Below are positions 32,815 through 42,608 of a DNA stretch of 64,000 nt, piece after piece. Position numbers and translations under genes: made by a program. Under the pieces are notes generated by a model. That model had not been told where the DNA came from. It did no database searches and saw only the letters and a program-made list of their open reading frames with translations. Source of the stretch: Cryptomeria japonica (lineage: Eukaryota; Streptophyta; Pinopsida; Cupressales; Cupressaceae). The stretch is taken from positions 171,514,361-171,578,360 of the forward strand of contig NC_081406.1 of assembly GCF_030272615.1 (NCBI RefSeq). The letters are read 5' to 3'. Each line of letters begins with the position of its first letter. Position 1 is the stretch's first letter.

Positions 32815-35741
32815 GACAACCGATATCAACCATGGGAAAGAACAAGCGAGGAATGATGGAACAACGAGAGGCTAAAAAGGAAAGAAAAAGGCAACGTATG
32901 AAGAAATTACATGACATAAGAACAATGTGAGAAGAAGGTATGTCATCCTCAACATCTCAATTTGATTTACCAAACGAACATAATGCAATTGAAGAAGAGA
33001 CATTTGATTTACCGTATGCACCTAATGCAATTGAAGAAGATACCACATTGAATAATCAATTAAATGATGAACATACACCTTCTCTATTTGATGAATTGAA
33101 TGTACATAATGCACCGATGTTAACACCTCCTAAAATCATTCGTAGGAAACTAAAGTATCTAATTGACATTGATGAGAATATATTGAAGCCAATGCCCGAT
33201 AAAATGAATGAACAAACTTGTAGGAGAATGGTTAAAAGGATATGGCAAAACTATTTTGAAAACTTAAATCAAACCGCAAGATGTCAATTAATTGTTCAAA
33301 TGATTAAAAATTTGAATTTTAGAGAGACAATGAAAATTTTAGGCCTAAGATCATTTAAAAGTAAGAGTGAAAGAACTATTGTAAGAAATCTTTTTGATGC
33401 ATATCAAGCTATTGGTTCAAAATCACATACTCAAGATTCTAATGCTACTCGACATGTCATTACATAAACCATAATGAGCAAGAAAATAAAAAAAAGATCA
33501 TTTGATAAGAAAAACAAGTAAGTCATTAAACATTAGTAGAACAACATTAAGTGAAGCATTACAGAGGCGAGAAAAAATAGAGGAACCTACCAATAATTCT
33601 CTTTGGGCATTCTCGGGTAGACTACCATGCAAAGACAAGATTGTTATTGATGCACTAAGAACGTTAATTAAATTTTTTTGGCATGACAACACAAGAGTTT
33701 TGCCCAACCAAAGAGATGTTGTTAGAAGGCGAATCGAGTCTACAAATCATGAGCCACATGCCAAACACTATTTGGATATGACTCAAACTAAATTTTATGA
33801 AAGATTCCTTCAAAAGTTTCCTCAAATAAGAATTTCTCAAAAAAATTTTGAAATAGCAAAACCTTTTTATATTAAGATTAATCATGTATGTACCACGTGT
33901 TGTTGTAGGATACATATTGAATTTTCCATGCACGGATATTTTTCATCACATTTGTTCTACTTTGCACACTAACGGTGTTTTGTAGGAATGCAATATACAA
34001 GCACCTCCTAAGTCGGTAAGAGAATTTATTTCAAGTGTGCTATGTAATAGACATGATGGTTGCATTTATTATAAGATGTCTTGTTTGGAAAGTTTTTGTG
34101 CTATATGTGGTGGTTTGCAACATTTACCAAGATGTGTACATTTGGAGAGCACACATGAAATTGGTAGGAAACTAGTTTCTTTTGGAAAATACAAGACAAT
34201 TACATATGGAGTTAAAGATGGAAAATATTTGAAGAGATGTGAGCTAGTGAAAAATGATACATGTGTAGCTGAATTTATCAAAATGTTTCAAGAGAAACTA
34301 GTTTATGAGTACATAATGCATACACATAGAGCTCGATGGTTAGATGAGAAATTCAAGTTATGTAAGGACACATTTCTTCTTGGCACCATTGTCTCTATCA
34401 TTGATTTTGCTGAAAATTATACACTGCAACCTCAAAATGAAGTGCAATTATGTATTATCATTCTACACAAGTTTCTATTTTTGTACACATAGCATTCATG
34501 CATGCAAATGATAGCACAGAGGAAGATAGAAAAGCTGTAAGAGAGTATCACTTCTACATAAGAGATGATCGTACTCATTTATCGAAGTTTGTACAAGGAT
34601 GCTTTAAAGTTTTGTATGATAGTTTAAGGGAAAGGAACATATGATACAACCGACACTTAATATGGTCAGATAATTGCACCGCACAATTCAAGAATGCAAG
34701 GATGTTTTATTGGTTGACAAGGGTGCATATGATAAGAGGTGTACAACATTTTTGGAATTTCATTGAGGCTGGACATGGTAAGGGAGAGCACAATGGTGCA
34801 GGAGCATGTGTAAAAAGAGCCCTAGCTAGAGAATAATTGAAGTACGAAGGTGGTGCTGAGTTGACAGATGCAGAAACAATTGTGTGATGGTGTAAGTCTA
34901 TGATGGGTCCAAGTAATCCAGGTACGTCAATGGTTCATAGATTTTTTTGGTTGATCACTGAATCTAACATTGAAAACTATCTAGATTGTTGTACAATTGT
35001 AGGATTGAGTGACATGCACTCATTTATGAGTTCAAATTCAAGTTCATTAGTAATTTATGCGAGACAGATGGTATGTTTTTGCTCTTCATGCATGTATTGT
35101 TTGTGGGAAGAATGTGAATCACAAGAGTGGGTTGACAAATGGTCTTGTAGATCGTCGGTCCCCATTGATACATATCAAATTCCCAAAGCACTACAATTGA
35201 GCCAGATGGAGACATCAATGGATTTTGACCATGTATCTGACCTAGTGGATTCAGGTGATTTTTTGAGTTTATTTTTTTGCAAGTATTCTTTTTGGCTCAT
35301 TTTTTTGTACATCATACTTTATTTTTGGTATTAATTAACACTTTATAAAATGCAGGTCATGTGTATGCAGTTGTTGCAGAAGAGAACAATGAAGAAGGAA
35401 CAAATTAATATTTGTGTCATTGTGTTGAGCCAAAAAGAATATTGACAACCACAATCATTGATGGAGAGGGTATTGAGTACCCAATAGGGTTTGTTGTCAT
35501 GACAAGAACATGACTTAGGAGATACCCTATCAAGAATTCTGATGTTTGGTTGATCGAGGACTTTGAAACACACAGACATATTCTTCATTTCTCTAACCTT
35601 GTTGTTGCAACAAATATTCATTTGATGAAGTATCGTGGTAGACCTCATAACAAGATTTTATGGAAAGTTCATGAATCTGACCATGAGGTAATACTTGACA
35701 CAATATGGGTTAGAGCCAATCTTGAAGGCTCACTTGATTGA
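32815..35741 (+). pseudogene. transposase-like gene with DDE-type signatures, decayed
   Basis: The coding start is ATG 32832 in an exon beginning at 32815. A 100-bp intron (33886-33985, GTATGT...TTTTGTAG) and a 101-bp intron (35255-35355, GTGATT...AATGCAG) both keep the reading frame when removed. The product would be about 890 residues. It has a basic N-terminus (KKERKRQRMKK), an acidic low-complexity part, a helical middle part, a Cys cluster (SFCAICGG, 34090-34130), then FAENYTLQPQNEVQ (about 34407), WSDNCTAQFKNA (about 34660) and GHGKGEHNGAGACVKRA (about 34775). A D, D and E are available in these blocks in the order and contexts expected of an RNase H-fold DDE/D transposase. The catalytic assignment is inference. 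The C-terminal part (35356-35741) includes EYPIGFVVMTRT. Damage: stops at 32928, 33465, 34642, 34834, 34885, 35406 and 35511, and frameshifts near 33480 and 34447. Confidence 0.72.
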
Positions 35742-36169
35742 TTCTACAGTTCAAAGTAGAATGATTTTGAGAATTTTGTATATATCGTCGACGAATTGTT
35801 CTATATTTGTTTTTTATATATATAAATTCCCATGAGCTGATTTTTACATGTTTAACGACATAATTTTGTATATTTAAATGGAAATGAGCTGATTTGTACA
35901 TATGTAGATGCCAAAATTTGTATATTAAAATGGCGATGAGCTGAATCACACATATTGTAATGCCAATTTTGTGACGATTTTTTGTGTCTATGTTTTGTGA
36001 ATATGTTTTGAGTTTATGTGATGTGATAAGGTCAATCATGAGAATTCTTGATTCTTGTATAATCATGGTGAATTATTTGAGTCATTATCAGGTCATAGGG
36101 GTCATAGATTGAGTCTAGATACAATTTAAGCAAAATTGTCATTATTGTCAAAAAAGTTGTTAAGCAACT
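35742..36169. other. non-coding spacer between convergent transposon genes
   Basis: AT-rich sequence with a loose repeat: ATGAGCTGATTTNTACAT...TGTATATTNAAATGG at about 35833, 35884 and 35936. The minus frame 36066-35710 is antisense to the gene end and has no motif. Confidence 0.45.
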
Positions 36170-37015
36170 TGTACATCGCGTCGGTAGGGTATGACTCTCG
36201 ATGTTCTGGCACTTTGGGGTGCACGAGAGGAGAATGCCTAGTGTAAACCTGCCCACCCAGACACGCTTGTGATGTCAGTTTGTGCACATGATGAACCAAA
36301 TCAATTCTATCCTATCCTACAACTTTGCATTGCATGCAACTAAGGGTTTTTGCAACAGGCAAAAAAATGCTACCAATTGAAAATGGCTTCGAGTCGTCAA
36401 AAACTGAGATAGGACATTATAGAGGAACCTCACACAACGCCACAGGTTCAAAAAGATCGATCATATGTGTCTTGGATTGGAAGAAACATTTCGTCAAATT
36501 TTGACAATTTTTTGGACTTAGGGCACTTGAGAGATCACGCCGGTAGGGTATGACTCTCGATGTTTCGATGCTTTGGGATGCATGACAGGAGCATTCCAAG
36601 TGTAAACCTTCCCACCCAGACACGCTCATGATGTTATTTTGTGCACATGATGAACCAAATCAATTCTATCGTATCCTGCAACTTTGCATTGCATGCAACT
36701 AACGATTTTTGCAGTAGGCGAAAAATTGCTACCAATTGAAAATGGCTCCGAGTCATCAAAAACCAAGATAGGCCATTGTAGAGGAGCCTCACGTGACCCC
36801 ACAAGTTCAAATGAATCGATCATATGTATCCTAGATTGGAAGGAAGAGTTCGCTAAAGATTGACAATTTTTTGGACTCAGAGCACTTGAGAGATTGCGCC
36901 GATAGGGTATGACTCTCGACATTCTGGTGCTTTGGGATGCATGAGAGGAGTATTCTTAGAGTAAACCTGCCCACCCGAACACGGTTGTAACATTGGTTTG
37001 TGCACACAACAACCA
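36170..37015. repeat. 359-bp tandem repeat, about 2.3 copies
   Basis: CGGTAGGGTATGACTCTCGA occurs at 36182 and 36541, with a variant (CGATAGGGTATGACTCTCGA) at 36900, a constant 359-bp period. The intervening text (CACCCAGACACGCT, GATGAACCAAATCAATTCTA, ACTTTGCATTGCATGCAACT) is well conserved between copies. It lies between the two convergent genes of the transposon. The minus frames over it repeat the same peptide and are not genes. Confidence 0.9.
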
Positions 37016-37084
37016 AAATTTGACCATTGCGAGCATGAGGGTGCTCTTGCACCACACACATATTGTTGTTTATATTCACATTGT

Positions 37085-37385
37085 TGATTTTTGTTGTTTA
37101 TATTCATATTGTTGATTACATAGGAAAATATTCATTTAAATTTATAAAAGAGAAGCCACCAAATGCAACGAATACACAATAATGAACTGAATACAAGGAT
37201 TTTTGTAGTGTTAATTCAACATTTTAGAAATTTTATCAAATCATATTCCATGATTGCAATGTTTTATATCATAGATTTATGTTGTTTATATTCATATTTT
37301 TGATTACATAGGCAAATGATCAATTAACTTTATAAAAGGACAACCACAAAATGCAATGAATACAAAACAATGAACTCGGAACACA
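37085..37385. repeat. ~187-bp tandem duplication
   Basis: GTTGTTTATATTCATATTGT starts near 37091 and recurs, slightly changed, near 37278. Both copies are followed by GATTACATAGG, TTTATAAAAG, an ACCACAAAATGCAA-type phrase and CAATGAACT. Confidence 0.75.
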
Positions 37386-37406
37386 TTTATTGAATCGAAT
37401 ATCAAC

Positions 37407-37538
<132 letters not shown>

Positions 37539-37670
37539 GCATGTCTGCCAAGTCAATACTAGTATTACAAAAATGTGGCATATGCCATGTCCAAATAGAT
37601 ATACAATAAAAATGTAGAATATATCTACATGTATTGGTCATTCTATGACCAAAACTAACACTATAATATC

Positions 37671-40271
37671 CTAAACTTGTGGTGGATCATCAAAATCAAG
37701 CCTCTTCGATGCAGTACGTGACTCTGTGGATGGCTACAAAACCACAATTCAAAAGCCAAGTTAGAATTATTTTGTAGAAAATAGTTCACAATTAACAACA
37801 TAACTATGCATTTAACTATAATTCCTTTGCAATTGAAATGTAGATTACCTCATTGTCTGATCTAGGAGCTAATGTCTTCACTCTCCTTTCCTTGTCACTC
37901 TTAGGAGTTTTTTGGAAGATATACTTAAAAGGATCCACGTTATGGTCGTACTGCGAAGGGGTCTATTGTAGATTAAATGTACAATTAATACAATGTACTA
38001 ACATAAATATATATAAAACACTTAAAAGCTATAATATAGAGAACAATGATGTACCAGTGCCTGAGATGCTTCTCTAATGGTCTGAGGATGGCTCACCATC
38101 GATGGAGAAACTATCGCTATTATCTATACAAAAAAAGATCAAAGATTAAATACAATTAATATAATGATAAGTATTGTAGGTTAAAAAAAATAATGTAATA
38201 TATCAAACAAAAGTATACCGAATCTTGAGATGCTTCTCTAGTGCATGGAGGAGGGCTTACCATTGATGAAACAACTATGGATATTTCCTGTATGAAAAAA
38301 TTATAAGATTATAATATATCACAAGTTCACATGTACGTGTACATCAATCATGAAATCAAGAAAATAAAGTAGAGATACATACCTCCGCCCACTCTTGATC
38401 CACGAGCGAATTAGGTGCATTCAACAAATCCACATAGCTCAATGGCCGTTGTACATTTAAAATAGACAAAAAAACACTAATCATTCTACAAACCCCAACT
38501 AATACTTGATTTCAACATTTTCAAATAATTGTACTACTAAAAATGTGTTCAATTACCTTCTTCCCACATTTTGGCGTCTTCGAGGAATTCTTTTTCATAG
38601 GACGAGGCCTAGACGCAGAGGAGGTACCCTAAAAAAACAAAATTAACACGAGATATTAGTACAAATAATATATTAAACATAATTTAAAAAATCTAAAATG
38701 AAATTACTTGCATATTCCATCAAAACAATACATAAAAGGGTTGTACAAAATATGATACAGTATAGCCTTGTAGGCCAAAATAGATCGCTAAGAGCGTGAT
38801 GTCATCAATCTGGGACATTTGGTCCCCTGTCAACACTTACAAACCAAAAATTAGACCAAGCATTAAAGATAGTTAGTATATCTTGTAATATTTTTGAATT
38901 CAAAGTGTACTATTCTATTTTAACACGTTACACAATTTATACCTCAGGTATCGAAGTTGCAGCTATAGTAATTGGGGGAGGAGTATTAGATACCACAGTT
39001 GCATCCCGAAATGCATATTATTTGTCTCAATTTAAATCGATGTATAAATGACAATTCATTTATGTAATTATAAATTTAAAGTGACTGATAAATAAAATGC
39101 TATGAATTCAAATCAACACACCTATGTCTGTCACTAATGGGCAAACACCATGTCCATCAACTCATCTATCAGTACGAAATCCTTAGCCATGCGGGCCTGA
39201 CATCTACTCTCGCAAATCGTGCATGTATGAGATGTGGATCCATCTGCACTGGCTGCATCATCTATCCCTGAGCATATCCCCGAGCAACTGACACACATAT
39301 GCTGAATGGGCTCTCTGTCGCCACCTCGAGAAACTAATGGCTCATCATCTAGTACAATAGGGTGTGCTAACGACGTCCCATGTTGGATGATGGCACCAGT
39401 CAATGTTGTGGCTGCCTGAAGAGTTTGTAGCTCCATCGACTCTTTGAGCTCTACTGGGACAACGTGATGCACATTGGGTTTGGGTGCTAAGGGGCGATGA
39501 CTCTCCGGGGCTACTCGCCTACGGGCTCTAGGTCTATCTTGGGCAGAGCCGCCACCTCTACCATGGAACTCTCTCATGTCAAAATAGTTTAGCCGCAAAT
39601 TGAGCACAAACTCATAGTATACTTTTCTCAAAAAATACAATGACACTTCATAATTATTACAAGGTGGATAATCAAAGAACATCCATCACCTCTGCCAAAA
39701 AAGATTCTTCATCTGCACATTTATACACCAATGTATGGGAAACCTCTTTGCATTAAGAGGTAATGACTGACCAGTTTTAGGTTCAACAAAAAGGGCACAT
39801 ATTTGTTGTTTACTAATATTTTTGTTTTTCACTCCCTCGCATGATAACCCATCAGCATAGTATTGATGACACCTATCCCTAAAGTTTTCCCATTTTGTAA
39901 TTTGTGTGGAAATAGCTATGGCACCACTAGCTAATGTTTCTAGGCTAGTGGCGAGGGATTTATGATGCTCAAGTTCGAATATTTTCAATTTAGCAATCAG
40001 TCTATTGATTTTAGACGTATTTTGCCCTAACTGATTAATTAATTGGTCTTGTGTTTCAGGTGTGCAGTCAAAAAGGAGGAATTGAGGGTGTATCTTGTGG
40101 GTTTTCATGAGGTGCATTTTGTTGTTCTTGTTGTGGATTATCAGAATCTGATTTTTGAAACAAAAAATGAAAAAACCTAATCAAAATTAATGAAATTAAA
40201 TTCAAAACGTAAAAAAATTTGAACAAACGAGAAAGAAAGACAAAAATTAACAAAAACTAACCTTGATCCAT
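37671..40271 (-). pseudogene. multi-exon accessory gene of the DNA transposon, unknown family
   Basis: The minus-strand exons I can place are 40271-40262 (ATGGATCAAG, donor GTTAG), 40147-about 39121, about 39010-38943, about 38826-38770, 38628-38557, 38448-38383, 38287-38219, 38123-38055, 37950-37849 and 37733-37671, ending KRLDFDDPPQV then stop. Exons of 72, 66, 69, 69, 102 and 63 bp are all multiples of three. The long second exon encodes a helical region (DQLINQLGQNTSKINRLIAK, about 40040) and then CVSCSGIC (about 39285) and CTICESRC (about 39210), a possible zinc-binding pair. Damage: a frameshift near 40070 in a T-run, a stop at 39688-39686, and an acceptor AG changed to AA at 38450-38449. 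I do not recognise the family. A DNA-binding or accessory transposition protein is plausible from position only. Confidence 0.6.
38055..38287 (-). repeat. duplicated 69-bp exon pair
   Basis: Exons 38287-38219 and 38123-38055 are both exactly 69 bp and in the same phase, and encode related 23-residue segments (EISIVVSSMVSPPP...TREASQDS and IIAIVSPSMVSHPQ...IREASQAL). The flanking intron sequences are less similar, so the copies are old or only the exon is kept. Confidence 0.72.
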
Positions 40272-40394
40272 AGTGTGTGGAGGAGAAATGAGGCACCTCG
40301 TTCACGGTTTGGCGGAGAAAATGGTGAAAAAAACGTGGCTATCACGAGAAAATAAGACCCAGTTTTTTTAAAAATAAAATTTGATAGGTATCAC

Positions 40395-40625
40395 CTACGC
40401 AGTCCTTTAGGGCTTATTAGCGTGTATGCGCTCATATTCCTAAAAGTAGTGTGTACGTGCTAATTTTCCTAAAGGTGGTGCGTATGCGTTCACTTTCCTA
40501 AAAGTAGCGCATACGCGCTACCTTTTCTAGGCTCAGGAACAACGGAGCTAAGCGCGTATGCGGTGATTTCAAATTTTATAACCGCATACGTAGTGATTTC
40601 AAATTTTATAACCACATACGCACTA
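40395..40625. repeat. right subterminal GCGTAYGC-like repeats
   Basis: About eight variants of GCGTATGCGCT / GCGCATACGCGCTA / CGCATACG lie within 300 bp of the right transposon end. They are separated by a repeated ATTTTCCTAAARGTRGTG unit on one side and GTGATTTCAAATTTTATAACC on the other. They lie just upstream of the minus-strand gene's ATG, so they could serve both as transposase sites and as a promoter element. Confidence 0.7.
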
Positions 40626-40734
40626 CTTGTTTTTTCATGTTTTTTTGGGTGGTGTCCACTTTTCTGACCACTATCTTTGTGCACATACCCATCTAGTAAT
40701 TATTTTTTAAAAATAATACATATAATAAAAAAAT

Positions 40735-41360
40735 AGCATTTTATGATCACAACGTGTCAAATGTTTACAAGTTTTTGTCAAGAAAATTCTAAGCTATAAT
40801 GGAAGCACTACAATCCAATAATTGTTTTGACCATAACATGTTGATTGTTTAAACCTTTTTATCAAGCAAATCTCAAATAACAAAGGGAGAACCACAATCT
40901 ATTGATTGTTTTAACCACAACTTTTAAACGTTTCTATCAAGAAAAGCTCAAATAACAATGGGCACACCACAATCCAGTGATTGTTTTGACAACAATATGC
41001 CCATTGTTTAAACATTTCTCAGTAGAAGCATCACAATCCACTTCCATTTCATGGAAACAACCAATGCCACATGGTGTGGGTTGATGAGAAAGCTACATTC
41101 TACTTTTATTACTTAAGGTAAACAACCCAATCTACTCTATATGGTATCTAAAAAAAAAGCATTCAACAATTGTTTTGACCACAACGTGTCGATTGTTTAA
41201 AAGTTTCTACCAAGAAAATTCTAAGTAAAAAAAGAAGCACTATAATCTAATAATTGTTTTGACCACAACATACCAACTATTCAAACACTTCTATAAAAAA
41301 AATTCAAATAATAATGAAAACGCTACAATCCAATAATCAGTTTGACCTATTTAAATATTT
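40735..41360. repeat. degenerate ~80-bp tandem array
   Basis: The phrase CCAATAATTGTTTTGACCAC with AACATG...GATTGTTTAAA...TTTCTATCAAGAAAA recurs near 40740, 40815, 40897, 40973, 41165, 41248 and 41327. It starts about 45 bp outside the transposon. No coding potential. Confidence 0.75.
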
Positions 41361-41719
41361 TTATTCCATTTCATGAAAACAACCAACACCATATCCATGT
41401 GGATTGATGACAAATCTACAGTCCAATTTCATTATTTCAGGTAAACCAACCCAACCCAACCTAAAGTATAGGCTATCTAAAATAAAATGCAAATCAAAGC
41501 CCTAAAAAAAAGCTTTCAAAATTGATGCCTCACCAACTTTTGGCTACAGACTCGAATTTTAAATCACTCAACGACTAGTGAAATTTTGTTTCGACTGAGG
41601 TCGAAAACACAATCCACCAACTATATATTCTCTTCTGTCCATTCCTCTCCTCCTTGACCTGTCTTCAACAGCGCTGCGTTTACTAATTCGCCTTAAACTT
41701 GTCTGTAAGTCCCATCCTA

Positions 41720-41836
41720 AACTACCTTATAAACCCTAGAATTACATCGACATAACTAGAATTTTTTTTCATAGGTAGCTACTTATAAACCCTAGAATTA
41801 CATCGACATAACTAGAATTTTTTTTCATAGGTAGCT
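41720..41836. repeat. ~60-bp tandem duplication
   Basis: ATAAACCCTAGAATTACATC with GACATAACTAGAATTTTTTTTCATAGGTAGCTA occurs twice in direct succession (about 41730 and 41789), almost identical. Because it is so little diverged it should be recent. It lies about 0.8 kb upstream of the MYB coding start. Confidence 0.9.
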
Positions 41837-41839
41837 AAG

Positions 41840-42608
41840 AAAAAGACGTAAAATCAGCATTCATCCAGCCAAAGAAGTCGTGCAGGCGGGGACAAATTTG
41901 ATTAATTTGCGAGGCCGATTGAAATTCCGTGCCAATTTATTCAACAGTAAACGAATCAGAGCGAGCAACGCGTAATTTCCATGTGTTAAAGCGTTGTACT
42001 TTGCTGAGATTGTCCAGAGGAGCTCAATTCTTCGGAGGCGCGTCAGCCATCGCTTTCAACAGTATGGAATTCAGAGTTTTGATCGTCACGTCACCAATTC
42101 TCTTTGTCAGCACGGCCTCACTTCATCAAGATTTTTGGAAAACAGAAATCCGCAGCCAATAACTGTGCCCTGTCCAGAGAGCTGGGAAAATGGGGATCCT
42201 ATTTCCACTTTTTTAAAACCCTTGCTAGCACTGTATTTGTCTGTAAAGCAGATGCACATTTCACTCAGTTTCTTTGATTACGTCTCTTTTATCCGCTTGA
42301 TACGCAATCCAAGAATGTGGCCCCGGGGCGCAAATAATTCAGGCCACGTGTTGTTATTTTAACTGGATCGACTCCAATTATACTCCAAGATAACCAGTAC
42401 AATGCGTCTCATCGTATTCCTGAATATTAATAATGTGCTGCGCGCGCCTGTTTTATTTATTTGTGTAGCAGAGCTCACAAGAGTTTCATTTTATTTTCTT
42501 GTTTCGCTTTGTTTTTTGTGTCTAGGGTTTTAAGAATTTCTAGGGATTTTTAGATAGTGACTGCAAGAAAATATTTAAAAGAAAAGGGCGGAGTGAGTGA
42601 GGGCGTGT
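41840..42608 (+). other. GC-richer upstream region of MYB gene
   Basis: This stretch is markedly less AT-rich than the neighbourhood and contains open frames (41929-42162, 41994-42362). The longer one lacks an ATG and meets an upstream stop, and I recognise no motif in either. TTATTTATTTG at about 42455 is a weak TATA-like candidate. The region is best read as promoter plus 5' untranslated sequence of the MYB gene, possibly including an unrecognised gene remnant. Confidence 0.35.

Noticed and set aside
41994-42362. Possible organelle-targeted protein exon (Arg/Ser-rich frame) upstream of the MYB gene
   Set aside because: No ATG, an in-frame stop just upstream, no recognisable domain and no convincing splice partners. 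Kept only as a GC-rich upstream region.
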